Notes under the pieces: model-generated
Databases searched by the model: none
What the model was told of the DNA's origin: nothing
What the model saw: only the letters and a program-made list of their open reading frames with translations
Program-made: the position numbers and the translations under genes
Assembly: GCF_000147875.1 (NCBI RefSeq)
Contig: NC_014507.1
Location: 186,001 to 250,000 of the forward strand
DNA length: 64,000 nucleotides
Source: Methanolacinia petrolearia DSM 11571
Lineage (GTDB): Archaea > Halobacteriota > Methanomicrobia > Methanomicrobiales > Methanomicrobiaceae
Reading direction: 5' to 3'
Shown: one piece after another, positions 1 to 9,100 of the stretch
Numbering within the stretch: the stretch's first letter is position 1
Layout: every line of letters begins with the position of its first letter

Positions 1-1056
1 GTGGACTCCACCTTAAATGTGTTAGCTGACCCTGTTGTTGCAGTCGACGAATCCGGAATTATTACAAGGATCAATCCGGCGGCGGAGAACTTCACAGGTC
101 AGACGAAATGGGAGGCTGTAGGCAGTGATTTCTTCAGGATCTTCTCATTGGATCGCGAAAAAGTTCAGCCTGCAATGGATTCGCTAAAGAATGATGTCTT
201 TGAGAAGAGGACGCTGCTCTCGTGGGTCGACGGCCTTTCTCTTGTAACGAAGAAGGGCGAAACAAAACAGGTCTCGATGAATATAGGGTATGTGAGGGCT
301 GGCCGCCAGAATAATGCCGAATATTTCTTTGTCCTGATCCCTGACGAAGGTACCGCAACGAAGACCGCGGATGACACGGCGAACCATTACAGGATCATAC
401 TCGATGCTGTGGAGAACCCGATCTTCATGGTCGACGGGGATATCCGGATAGTCCTCTTCAACAGGGCTTTCCAGGAGACCTGCGGGAAGGCCGGGATCTC
501 ACTGAACGGCGTTGGAGATGAACCGGCATATGCTGTCCTCCCCCATTCTGTGTTCGGTGACGAATATGATTTCATGGATGCTTTTGAGGCCGGAACCGGC
601 TATGTCCGCGAGAGATTATGGAAGACGGACGGCGAAGTAAGAACATACAGGATTGAGACAATCCCTATATTCGAAAACGATCGCCCTATATATGCCGCAA
701 TAATTATGTCCGATATCTCGGAAGTCGTCGAGTTTGAGGAGAGGAACGGGAAGTTGTCGGTCAGTCTTCGTGCCTATACCCGGAACGTAGAGGATATAGG
801 CGATCTCTGCGCCGGACTGAAGGAGCCCCTGAACAATATCAGGAAGCATGCAGCTAAGGTAAGCCCTCCGTTCGAGTCCATGCAGATTGGTGCGGCTCTT
901 GCCGAACTCTCCGAACTCATATACAGCATCGACATGAAATGGCTTGAGTACGAGAAGGTGAAGAAGATGGTCGAGTCCGCAGGAGGATTTGATCTGGTAC
1001 CTGCCGTGAAAAGCATTGCCGAAGAAGGAGAGGGCGGGGGAGAAGGAGCCCACTGA
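1..1056 (+). CDS. PAS-domain sensor/regulator protein, 5' truncated by window edge
   Basis: The reading frame is open from the first base, so the GTG at position 1 is probably an internal codon and the true start lies outside. The visible 351 residues hold two PAS folds: about 1-110 (LADPVVAVDESGIITRIN, then ENFTG) and about 125-245 (ILDAVENPIFMVDGDIRIV, ending ...AAIIMSDIS). A helical C-terminal segment follows, with no histidine-kinase H, N or G boxes. The C-terminus (SIDMKWLEYEKVKKM) resembles that of the receiver-PAS protein at 13945-15012 (RTDEEWLKIKEM), so this is likely a paralogue whose missing N-terminus could be a receiver domain (inference). It would be a cytoplasmic signalling protein; the ligand is unknown. 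The gene ends in a TGA followed by a weak hairpin and T-run near 1086-1114. Confidence 0.75.
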   Translation: MDSTLNVLADPVVAVDESGIITRINPAAENFTGQTKWEAVGSDFFRIFSLDREKVQPAMDSLKNDVFEKRTLLSWVDGLSLVTKKGETKQVSMNIGYVRAGRQNNAEYFFVLIPDEGTATKTADDTANHYRIILDAVENPIFMVDGDIRIVLFNRAFQETCGKAGISLNGVGDEPAYAVLPHSVFGDEYDFMDAFEAGTGYVRERLWKTDGEVRTYRIETIPIFENDRPIYAAIIMSDISEVVEFEERNGKLSVSLRAYTRNVEDIGDLCAGLKEPLNNIRKHAAKVSPPFESMQIGAALAELSELIYSIDMKWLEYEKVKKMVESAGGFDLVPAVKSIAEEGEGGGEGAH

Positions 1057-1208
1057 ATACTGGTTTTTTATATCGTATCTGTTGTCCGCATGATCTTGCG
1101 GGCGGGCGGTTTTTACTATATAAAAATTCGGTTAAATTCCGCCCGGATTCCTGTGCGGCAGTGATGGTCCGTGCGCGCCACAGTTATTCGCAAAGTAATC
1201 CAAATTTG

Positions 1209-1234
1209 AAATAAACCGATTAGCAGGTTTATTT
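1209..1234. repeat. Perfect 9-bp inverted repeat in a 386-base gene-free gap
   Basis: AAATAAACC at 1209-1217 pairs exactly with GGTTTATTT at 1226-1234 across an 8-base loop. It lies in the AT-rich gap 1057-1442, which holds no convincing gene apart from the promoter of the small ORF at 1443. The same gap has a weak hairpin CCGC/GCGG at 1086-1101 with five Ts (1110-1114), which may end the PAS gene. It also has an imperfect inverted repeat at about 1302-1341 (TTTTTCCAAATTTCCG against CGGAATTTGAAAAA). Whether these are terminators or regulator sites cannot be decided from sequence alone. Confidence 0.4.
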
Positions 1235-1405
1235 TAGCACATTAACTCAATCTCATTCTTTGTGTTTTACAACTCCGAAATTTTTATTTAAAGATATCCC
1301 ATTTTTCCAAATTTCCGGTCTACGGGACGGAATTTGAAAAATGTTCCGTGTATGTTTCTTTTTACCTTTGAAACGGATTTTCCCGCCGTTGTTTTGACCA
1401 ACAGA

Positions 1406-1413
1406 TATTTATA
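1406..1413 (+). promoter_or_regulatory. TATA box for small ORF at 1443
   Basis: TATTTATA lies about 30 bases before the ATG at 1443. With archaeal spacing of roughly 25 bases from TATA centre to transcription start, the leader would be only a few bases and would barely include the TTTGGAG at 1434-1440. Confidence 0.4.
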
Positions 1414-1442
1414 CGGTTCCAATAAATCTTTGATTTGGAGAA

Positions 1443-1625
1443 ATGTTTCATTTAGGGTTTAACGAGATTTCCGGCTACCTGAAACCGATGAATTACAGCG
1501 ACCTGTACGAGCATGACGAGTGCTGGGACGGGAGCGGTTACAGTACATCCTCGCTTAATTACAGATCGTGCATCAGGTCCGGGGACATGATCACGCTGGT
1601 TTCGGAAAGAGACGAAGCCGACTGA
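1443..1625 (+). CDS. Small hypothetical protein (60 aa)
   Basis: I do not recognise this protein. It has 60 residues, is acidic and is rich in Tyr, Ser and Asp, with two Cys (in DECWD and RSCI), and has no transmembrane segment. Reality as a gene is supported by context: a TATA box at 1406-1413, a GGAG just before the ATG, and a hairpin followed by six Ts at 1662-1697 right after the stop. The ATG-to-GGAG spacing is short (2 bases), so the in-frame Met at residue 17 (MNYSDLYEHDE) is a possible alternative start. No function is proposed. Confidence 0.45.
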   Translation: MFHLGFNEISGYLKPMNYSDLYEHDECWDGSGYSTSSLNYRSCIRSGDMITLVSERDEAD

Positions 1626-1661
1626 ATAAAAAAACAAAATTCAGGAGAAACGCACACCGCT

Positions 1662-1697
1662 TGAGAGATGAATCCCTCTCAGGACACCCTCTTTTTT
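1662..1697 (+). terminator. Hairpin plus T-tract terminator after small ORF
   Basis: TGAGAG (1662-1667) pairs with CTCTCA (1676-1681), followed by TTTTTT at 1692-1697. It lies 37 bases after the stop of the 60-residue ORF and 48 bases before the 3' end of the convergent acetyltransferase gene. Confidence 0.45.
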
Positions 1698-1744
1698 GAG
1701 AATTTCGTATACTTCGTTGTATAAACTCGTATATGGTTTATAGC

Positions 1745-2587
1745 TCAGCCAAGTTCAAATGTAGTGACGCCGAATATTCTTTCGACCGGAAGCTCCGGGA
1801 TATCTCCGGTATACATTCTTGCAGTCCCGAATACTTCGCTCATATCTCTTTGTTTCGCTATTTTAACGGCTTCCTGGTTTATTTCCGGTGTATCAAAATA
1901 GAAGGTCTCTCCCCTGACGGAAAACGTCAGGCCTTCAAGAATCCTGTCTGCTATCTCCGGCGAATCTGCAAACAGGGGCCCTATCTTGTGCCCTTCCAGG
2001 CATTTTCTGACAACACCATAGCCTGCGATCCCACCGTCCGGGCCTGTATATGCAAGTGCGGTCGATTCCGGCATATTCAGCCATTTTTTAAGGAAGCTTT
2101 CTCTTCGTGCAGGGAAGTGGAGCGAATCGTAATCTGCCGTTTCTTTGAATGGAATGTTATTAATGTCGATCAGGTCGTCCTGCGGGCTTCCACAGGCGGT
2201 TCCTTCCCAACGGATGTTCCTGTATGCGAACCTGAATCCCGAGTGCCTGGAGTAATTGTCCTGCATCTCGTAGACCCCGTCGATCCCGAGGTTCCTGTCG
2301 CCCACGTGAGATGATGCAGTGCTCCAGAGCTCCCATCCTGCTCCTATATGCCGGAATTCCTCCTTTATGATAAAAAATCCGCCGAACGAAAAGTAGTCGT
2401 CGTAATTTGTCAGGGCGATGGTCCCGATAATCGCATCTTCCGATACTGCAACGAACCATCCGTCCGGGTCGACGGCATAGTGGCATTCGCTGTCGTGAAT
2501 TCCAGGATTCCATCCTTCTTTTCCTGCCCATTCGATGAAAAGGGGGATTTCCTTGGGGAGTGCCTTTCTTATAAGTATCTCTTCCAT
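1745..2587 (-). CDS. GNAT-family N-acetyltransferase, two-domain (YitH-like)
   Basis: This is a 280-residue predicted acyl-CoA-dependent N-acetyltransferase. The N-terminal half (about 4-130) reads as a GNAT fold: IRKALPKEIPLFIEWAGKEGWNPG, a core strand IIGTIALTNYDDYFSFGGFFII, then EEFRHIGAGWELW where the acetyl-CoA loop normally lies (Q/RxxGxG/A; here RHIGAG), then YSRHSGFRFAYRN. The C-terminal half (about 150-280), with AYTGPDGGIAGYGVVRKCLEGHKIGPLFAD, looks like the second acetyltransferase-related domain of the YitH type. The substrate cannot be told from sequence. It is a monocistronic minus-strand gene 37 bases downstream of the flavoprotein gene, which has the same orientation. Confidence 0.75.
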   Translation of the reverse strand: MEEILIRKALPKEIPLFIEWAGKEGWNPGIHDSECHYAVDPDGWFVAVSEDAIIGTIALTNYDDYFSFGGFFIIKEEFRHIGAGWELWSTASSHVGDRNLGIDGVYEMQDNYSRHSGFRFAYRNIRWEGTACGSPQDDLIDINNIPFKETADYDSLHFPARRESFLKKWLNMPESTALAYTGPDGGIAGYGVVRKCLEGHKIGPLFADSPEIADRILEGLTFSVRGETFYFDTPEINQEAVKIAKQRDMSEVFGTARMYTGDIPELPVERIFGVTTFELG

Positions 2588-2624
2588 AAACTGCCCGCGG
2601 GTTTATATTGGTATTCGGCTGTTT

Positions 2625-3197
2625 TCAGTTCATCTTATTGATGATATTTGCCACGTTCGCACCGAACTTGCTGATGACCGCAAGACCCTCGGAATCCTCT
2701 TCAACCTCACCCGGAGCCTTCCCGAACGCCATATTCCAGTAGTCCGAGCCTGCGACTATCATATCGTTGATGAAGTAGAACATGAGGAGCTCCTGTATTG
2801 TTGCAGTATGGCCTCCGCGTCTCGCCACTGCTATAGGCCCTCCGACCATTCCCGAGAGGAACCTGTCGCCGCCGTATGAAACCATTGAAATCCTCTGTAT
2901 GGCCGACATCATATCTCCCCTTGCGGTTCCAAAGTAGACCGGGGATGCCACGATCAGGCCTTTCGCATCCTTTATCTTATCGATTATCTCGTTGAGGCCG
3001 TCGTCCTTTATGGCACACTCGCCCTTCTTCTCCTTGCACGTATTGCAGGCGATACACGACTTAAATGACTTTCCCCGAAAAGATATTATCTCCGCCTCGC
3101 ACCCGTTCTTCTCTATCGCTTCGGCACATGTCCGGCAGAGAATATCCGTATTTCCGTTTGCACGCGGGCTTGCATTGAGTATTATCACTTTCTTCAT
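2625..3197 (-). CDS. Iron-sulfur flavoprotein / NADPH-dependent FMN reductase family
   Basis: This is a flavodoxin-fold protein of 190 residues. The N-terminus MKKVIILNASPRANGNTD carries the FMN phosphate loop (SPRANGNT). A compact cysteine motif follows, CIACNTCKEKKGEC (C-x2-C-x2-C-x6-C), the ligand pattern of archaeal Isf-type proteins that hold a 4Fe-4S cluster near FMN. ASPVYFGTARGDMMSAIQR matches the second flavin-binding loop. Known family members move electrons from ferredoxin or reduce oxygen species and quinones; the acceptor here is not known. The ATG at 3197 is chosen over an in-frame GTG three codons upstream because MKKVIIL fits the family N-terminus; neither has a clear ribosome site. 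Confidence 0.85.
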   Translation of the reverse strand: MKKVIILNASPRANGNTDILCRTCAEAIEKNGCEAEIISFRGKSFKSCIACNTCKEKKGECAIKDDGLNEIIDKIKDAKGLIVASPVYFGTARGDMMSAIQRISMVSYGGDRFLSGMVGGPIAVARRGGHTATIQELLMFYFINDMIVAGSDYWNMAFGKAPGEVEEDSEGLAVISKFGANVANIINKMN

Positions 3198-3281
3198 GGC
3201 TGTCACTATTATAATTGGATCTTTTTACTTCTTTTTCATATCCCCCCTGTTCCGGGAGTGCCTGCGTGAGCCTGCCTGAGC

Positions 3282-4121
3282 CTACGTGATTACTACCTTA
3301 TCGACAACTCTCCAGGCGATTGCGAATATGACTCCTGCAAAAAGCGCCAGGTATCCCAGTGAAACCAGCATGTCCGTTGTAGTATAGACAAAATGCATCC
3401 CGATTGCAGTGAAATCGCCGCCTATTGCGAAGTACCTGATCCCGGCCGTAAGATGCGTCAGCGGGTTGACCTCCGCTATCTGCTGGAGCACCACGGGAAG
3501 TCCGGTCGCCGGATACAGAGCATTAGAGACGAAGAAGAGCGGCATCGTAAGGAGAGTCGAGATCCCCTGGAAACCTTCGGGCGAGTCCATCTTCAGTGCA
3601 ATAATCGCCGACAGGGATATGAACGCAATCGAGAACAATGCTATGAACAGCAGTATTCCTGCAAGCGAGAATATTATCCCGAAGGGGCCTTTGCCGGTGA
3701 AGAAGGCCACCCCGAGGATCAGGCCGAATACTATGACTATAATCGCCTGTATCCATGATTTCGTAATCCCGGACATCGCGATCCCTATGATTATATCCTT
3801 CCTCGACATCGGGCTCGCCAGGATCTCCCTGAAAATTCCCCAGTTTTTATCGAATAAAAGAATGAACCCGCCGAATATATTCGTAAACAGGATCGTCGCG
3901 GCAATAACTCCCGCACACATGAACGTCAGGTAATCGACGCTCATAGTGCCGGAAACGGCTTCCCCGGTACCCCCGAGAATCCGGTCGAAGTTGCCCGCCA
4001 TCGCCATCCCGAAGAACCCGAGCCATAACGCAGGCTGGAGAAGGGACGAGAAGAGCTGGTGCTTGAACCTGAAGAACCTTGTCATGTCCCTTTTGTAGAT
4101 ATTCAGAAATCCGAATTTCAT
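3282..4121 (-). CDS. ABC-2 type exporter permease
   Basis: This is a membrane protein of 279 residues with about six hydrophobic segments: about 20-40, 55-85 (LTFMCAGVIAATILFTNIFGGFILL), 105-135, 140-165, 170-195 and 240-265. The conserved ABC-2 helix ISTLLTMPLFFVSNALYPATGLP appears in the middle. It is the transmembrane partner of the ATPase encoded immediately upstream and resembles the DrrB/NodJ family of drug or lipid exporters. Translation probably starts at 4121, preceded by AGGTGA five bases away; the in-frame GTG at 4130 lacks a site. The TGA of the ATPase gene overlaps this ribosome site, so the two are co-translated. The exported substrate is unknown. Confidence 0.85.
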   Translation of the reverse strand: MKFGFLNIYKRDMTRFFRFKHQLFSSLLQPALWLGFFGMAMAGNFDRILGGTGEAVSGTMSVDYLTFMCAGVIAATILFTNIFGGFILLFDKNWGIFREILASPMSRKDIIIGIAMSGITKSWIQAIIVIVFGLILGVAFFTGKGPFGIIFSLAGILLFIALFSIAFISLSAIIALKMDSPEGFQGISTLLTMPLFFVSNALYPATGLPVVLQQIAEVNPLTHLTAGIRYFAIGGDFTAIGMHFVYTTTDMLVSLGYLALFAGVIFAIAWRVVDKVVIT

Positions 4122-4131
4122 CCCTTTCACC

Positions 4132-5079
4132 TCACTCCCTCAGTGCACTCCCGGTATAGTGCATGAATACGTCGTCCATCGACGGTTTTTTCAGGTTCAC
4201 CGCCGTTATTTTGATCCCGTCAGTGTTGAGCCCGGCGATCAGTTCAGGCAGAATATGTGCACCGTCTTTCTCCGTCATTATCACGAGCCCGTCTTCATTC
4301 TCGGATATCGACTTAATATCGCCATTGACCCGGATCGCTTCCTCCGCACGTTTGCGTTCCGGAGTTTCAAGGCAGATTATGTCCTCGCCGAGGCTGTTTT
4401 TCAGTTCTTCCGGGGTTCCCGATGCGATGATCCTGCCGTGGTCGATTATCGATATCCTGTCCGAGAGCAGGTCCGCTTCGTCCATGTAATGAGTAGTAAG
4501 GAAGATCGTGGTTCCTTCCTCGTTGACCGCCCTGAGATACTCCCATGTCTTTCTCCGGGTCTGGGGATCGAGGCCGATCGTCGGCTCGTCCAGAAATAAA
4601 ACCGCCGGGCGTGTCATGAGCCCTCTTGCGATCTCAAGACGCCTTTTCATTCCGCCGGAGAGATTCTTTGTCAGAACATCCTTTTTGTCATGGAGTTCGA
4701 CGAGGGTGAGGAGCTCTTCGATTCTAGAATCTATCTCCTTCTTTTCCATCGAATAGAGATTTCCATGGAATTCAAGAGTCTCGTTTACGGTCATATCCCG
4801 GTCGAGGGTGATCTCCTGGAATACGATGCCTATCGAGTTCCTTACCGCCTTGGGTTCGCTGCCGAGGTCGTGGCCTGCAATTGCGACCTTTCCTTTCTGC
4901 AGGGGAAGAAGAGTTATGAGGACGTTTATTGCAGTACTCTTTCCCGCCCCGTTGGGTCCGAGAAAGGAGAAAATTTCGCCCGACTTCACACTGAAGCTTA
5001 TATTATCCACTGCCCTGAGATCGCCGTAGCTGTGTGATAGTCCTTCCACGTCAATGATAACTGAACCTTCCATCGGCAT
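4132..5079 (-). CDS. ABC exporter ATP-binding protein (DrrA-like)
   Basis: This is a cytoplasmic nucleotide-binding subunit of 315 residues. Walker A is GPNGAGKST (about residue 40), the signature is LSGGMKRRLE, Walker B is AVLFLDEP followed by IGLDPQTRR, and the switch histidine lies in LTTHYMDEADLLSDRI. The C-terminal extension of about 80 residues after ASGTPEELKNSLGE is usual for daunorubicin-resistance-type ATPases. It forms a two-gene exporter operon with the downstream permease. AGGAG lies three bases before the ATG; a second Met two codons on is possible. Confidence 0.9.
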   Translation of the reverse strand: MPMEGSVIIDVEGLSHSYGDLRAVDNISFSVKSGEIFSFLGPNGAGKSTAINVLITLLPLQKGKVAIAGHDLGSEPKAVRNSIGIVFQEITLDRDMTVNETLEFHGNLYSMEKKEIDSRIEELLTLVELHDKKDVLTKNLSGGMKRRLEIARGLMTRPAVLFLDEPTIGLDPQTRRKTWEYLRAVNEEGTTIFLTTHYMDEADLLSDRISIIDHGRIIASGTPEELKNSLGEDIICLETPERKRAEEAIRVNGDIKSISENEDGLVIMTEKDGAHILPELIAGLNTDGIKITAVNLKKPSMDDVFMHYTGSALRE

Positions 5080-5187
5080 TTACTCCTGCCGATAATGTTT
5101 GTCACGGCCTGATTTATACTGCTCTACAGCTGCCGTTTATTAAAGCCGGAGACTTCCTCCTGCAAAAGAGAAGCCTTTCACATCTTA

Positions 5188-5376
5188 TCAGAGGAAATCT
5201 TCGTCTCTTTCATCGGAAAAATAACCCATTTCCGTCAGATCATCGTCTTCATCGGTGTACCTGATCTCCAGGACGACCGATCCGTCTTCAAGAATATCCC
5301 CGATCTCGATATAGCTGTCTTCGGGTAGATCCAACTCCTTTTCAGTTCCGTCAGGTTTGCGTACGAGTACCCACAT
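5188..5376 (-). CDS. Small acidic hypothetical protein (62 aa)
   Basis: This is a 62-residue protein, MWVLVRKPDGTEKELDL..., ending in a strongly acidic tail (TDEDDDLTEMGYFSDERDEDFL). Alternating hydrophobic residues suggest a small beta-rich fold. I do not recognise the family. The start at 5376 is chosen because GGGAG lies nine bases before it; an upstream in-frame Met at 5454 would add a basic stretch with no ribosome site. An AT-rich TATA-like stretch lies 40-60 bases upstream of the start, around 5420-5435. It is a lone gene between the ABC exporter and the divergent uspA. Confidence 0.5.
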   Translation of the reverse strand: MWVLVRKPDGTEKELDLPEDSYIEIGDILEDGSVVLEIRYTDEDDDLTEMGYFSDERDEDFL

Positions 5377-5588
5377 ATACAAAAACTCCCTGGTGAAATC
5401 TGTCGATATTCTTACAGGGATTTTAAGATAATATAATCTTTTGCGAACCAGCAATCTTCGAACGGGTTTTCCTTTCCGATCCTTATCCTGCCTGAATTTT
5501 TCAATTTTTTTTATTTCCGTTTCTGAAGATCTTCTTCGTTATTTTAAAAAGAGTAAAGAACAAGAAGGAAAAGAGATCAGGAGTGATT

Positions 5589-6035
5589 ATGCTTAGGAAA
5601 ATACTTGTTGCGTGCGACGGTTCGCTCCAGTCGGAAAAGGCCCTTATTGCGGCAATCGAAGACTGTATGGCCGAGGACTCCGAACTGCATATAGTCCATA
5701 TAATGAATATCAAAAAATTCAGTGCAATCGATTCCGAGTCCTCCTATGACGGAGTCGAATCCCCGCACGACATCAGCAGGAAGTTCCTTGAAAAGAACAG
5801 GGATGAGACCGTGAATATGATCGACCGGGTATGCAGGGGGAGAGACATGATCTACACCCTCCATGTAAAAGGCGGAGATCCCAGGCACGAGATAATCGAT
5901 CTCGCAGCAGAGACCAGCGCCGACCTGATCGTCATGGGCTCTACGGGAAAAGGACTGGGGAGCAGGATTCTGCTCGGAAGTGTCTCCGCGTATGTCTCGG
6001 TTCACAGCCCCGTCTCAGCGCTTATAGTCAAATAG
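5589..6035 (+). CDS. Universal stress protein UspA family
   Basis: This is a 148-residue single Usp domain, starting MLRKILVACDGSLQSEKAL, with the conserved Asp in ACDGS. The C-terminal ATP-binding motif GSTGKGLGSRILLGSVS fits G-x2-G-x9-G-S/T, so an ATP-binding, homodimeric Usp is expected. The ATG at 5589 follows AGGAG by five bases; the GTG two codons upstream lies inside that site. It is cytoplasmic. A perfect hairpin follows the stop, and it is probably transcribed apart from the kinase gene 108 bases downstream. Confidence 0.9.
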   Translation: MLRKILVACDGSLQSEKALIAAIEDCMAEDSELHIVHIMNIKKFSAIDSESSYDGVESPHDISRKFLEKNRDETVNMIDRVCRGRDMIYTLHVKGGDPRHEIIDLAAETSADLIVMGSTGKGLGSRILLGSVSAYVSVHSPVSALIVK

Positions 6036-6041
6036 GCAGCA

Positions 6042-6066
6042 GGACCGGCGGGGGCATTCCCGGTCC
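6042..6066 (+). terminator. GC-rich hairpin after uspA
   Basis: GGACCGG (6042-6048) pairs exactly with CCGGTCC (6060-6066), seven bases after the uspA stop codon. There is no T-run, so it may be an attenuator or a 3' stabiliser rather than a classic terminator. Confidence 0.3.
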
Positions 6067-6143
6067 ATGCCCGATCTGTAAATATTATGCTGTCGGTGCG
6101 ACCATTTTACATAGGTAAATAATTCACATCAAGGGTTTTCGGT

Positions 6144-9100
6144 ATGACAATCAGGGTTCTTGTAGTCGACGACGAGGAAGGGATGCTCAGGAGTTACAGG
6201 AGAATCCTTAAGACCCTGAACTACGAGATCTGCGGAACCGCCCGAAATAACGAGGAGGCCGTAAAGGCCGCATGCGAGACTGTACCGGACGTAATCATCA
6301 TGGATGTCTCTCTCGGCGGGAGCAAGTCGGATGGAATAGACGCCGCAAGGGAGATCAACTCGTTCCTTGAAGTTCCGGTAATTTTTGTAAGCGCATTTGG
6401 AAATACTGCGGATACCGAAAGGATTGTCGAGCCGTGGTCTTACGGTTTTATCAAGAAGCCCTTCGATCTCATCGAGATCCAGAGCAGCATCGAGCTCGCC
6501 GTCAATAAATACCGCACATTCAAGTACGAAAGAGAGCTCCTGAAGAAGGACAGCATACTGAAGGCCGTAAACAGTGCGGCGACTCTGTTCCTTTCGAAAG
6601 AACCGTTCGAGGAAAGCCTTAGAAAGACGATCGAGCTTATCGGCAGGGCCGTCGAGTCGCGTTACATCTGCCTGTACCAGAACCTGGGAAATGCCGACGA
6701 GGTAAAAGGAGCGACATGCAACTATAAATGGTTCGCGGGAAGCAGGAGCGAACCGGAGAACTCCCCCTGCAGCGACATCGTCTATGACGAATCCTACTCC
6801 GGCTTCAAAGAATCCCTCTTCAGGGGAGACATAATAATGTACCCCGGCTGCGACGAAGGCCCGGAAGAGGTAATTTTTCCGTTTAACGTCCCCGTCCCGG
6901 TGATAAATATACCAATCTTCTGCGGGACCTTCTGGTGGGGCTTTCTCTCCATCGGGATGGGCGACAGCGAAGGGTCCGGGATGGACGTGGAGATGGAGGC
7001 GCTCGTTACGGCGGCGAGCATTCTCGGTTCAGCCTTAAACCAGAAGAGAATGAACGACGCCCTGATGAAACGGGAGGAGGAATACAGGAGTCTCTATAAG
7101 ATGATGAGACTCGTCTGTGACAATGTCCCCGATGCGATCTGGGTGAAGGGCAAGGACCGCAGGTATACTTTTGTCAACAGGACGTTCGCCGAAGACTTCA
7201 TTAAAACGGAAGATACCGACGAACCCCTGGGAAAAGGTATCGAATATTTTGCAGAAAGAGAGCGTGCTTTGCATTCCGGTGACGAATGCTGGCTCAATAT
7301 CGACGAAGGAGCCTTCGAAGCCGATTCAAAAGTCCTGGAATCCGGAATAAGCCTCAACACGGAATCCCGGTATTACATCTACGGGGAGCAGAAGCATCTC
7401 GATGTCTACAGGGCGCCCTTCTACGACGATGAAGGAAACCTCGTCGGCGTCGTCGGCTGTGCAAGGGACGAGACGAAACGAAAGAATATCGAGGACAATC
7501 TCAGGGAGTTAAACGAACGGTTCGAGACATTCATGAACGCTCTTCCCGGGCATGCGTTCATCAAATCCCCGTGCGGTGTCATAACTTACGTAAACTCCAA
7601 CAACTCGCTCGGGGACGGGTTGTATGCGGAGGACTGGATCGGAAAGAACGAGAAAGATATCCTCTACAACCTCGATCCTTCCGATATCATTGAATCCGAC
7701 AGGAAGGCCCTGGAGAGCGGTTTCCACAACAGGGTCGAAAGAATCGCGCTCGATGGAGGAGAGGAGCGGATCTACAATATTCTTAAATTTCCCATCGAAT
7801 CGGAGAACGAGGGAAAACAGGTCGGCGGGATCGTATTCGATATTACCGACAGGATTCTCGCCGAGGAATCTCTCCTGCGAAGCGAAGAACTCTCCTCCAT
7901 TCTTGTCAGCCAGATGCCTGTAATTGTATGGACAACCGACTCCGACCTGAAGATCAGTTACGCCGTCGGCAACTCGCTGAAAAATATCGGCTTTACACCG
8001 GAGTCCATACGCGGATTCTCATTTGCCGAGATACTCCGTGAAGTTGCCGACAACCTGAACGCACCGGTCGACGAAACTGTCGATTCGTACTCCGCCGCCC
8101 TTCATGGCGAGTCGTTTGTCCTTGAATCGAGCTTCAGGGGCAGGGAATTATACATCTATGTCCAGCCGTTCAGGGATAAAAACGGCAGGATCACCGGAAC
8201 GGCCGGCCTTGCCTACGACATAACCGACAATAAGATTGCCGAGAAGGCGCTGTTGGAAAGCGAGGAGAGATACAGGCGGCTTGTCGAGAGCATCAAGGTA
8301 AAGATCGTAATTGCACAGGACGAAAGAATCGTCTATGCAAACAGGTGTTTCTTCGATTTCCTCGGGATCACCCCGGAACACCTGGATAAAACTTCTTTTG
8401 GCGACCTTGTATGCCCGGAGGATCTCGAAAGAGTGAAAAATTATCATAAGGGGAGGATTTCAGGAGAGAAAGATCTTCCCTCGAACTACAGGATCTCGTG
8501 CTATTCCAGGGATGGGGAACTGAGGCTGCACGACCTCACCGTATCCCTCATAACGTGGAACGGGAAACCTGCGACACTCAACATTTTAATCGACATCGAG
8601 GATGAGAACCGCACGAAAGAGGAGCTTGAGAAATCCCTGCACGAAAAGATCCTTCTCCTTGAAGAGGTCCATCACAGGGTAAAGAACAACCTTGCACTGA
8701 TCAACTCGCTCCTCATGATGCAGATAAGAAATATCGATCATGCGAGGGTCAGGGAAGGTCTCCTGATGGCGAGGACGAGGATCTTCTCGATAGCAGCCGT
8801 TCACGAGGGGCTTTACAGGTCCGATTCGATATCGAGCATACCTGCAAAGGAGCATTTCAAAAAGATCGGGGAGGAGATCCTGGAAAATTACGACCCCGGA
8901 CACCGCCTGGCACTCGAGATCGACGGTGACGATGTGGAGCTCAGCCTGGCGCTCGCAACCCCGATCAGTCTTGTAATCAACGAACTTCTGATAAATGCAA
9001 TAAAATATGCCTATCCCGGCGGTGAAGAAGGCATCATCTCGATCAGTCTTGTAAACAGGGGCGATTCAATAGAGCTGAGACTTAAGGACGAGGGAGTCGG

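Noticed and set aside
5577-6005. Minus-strand 142-codon frame opposite uspA
   Set aside because: Antisense to the Usp domain with its intact ATP motif; no independent signals.
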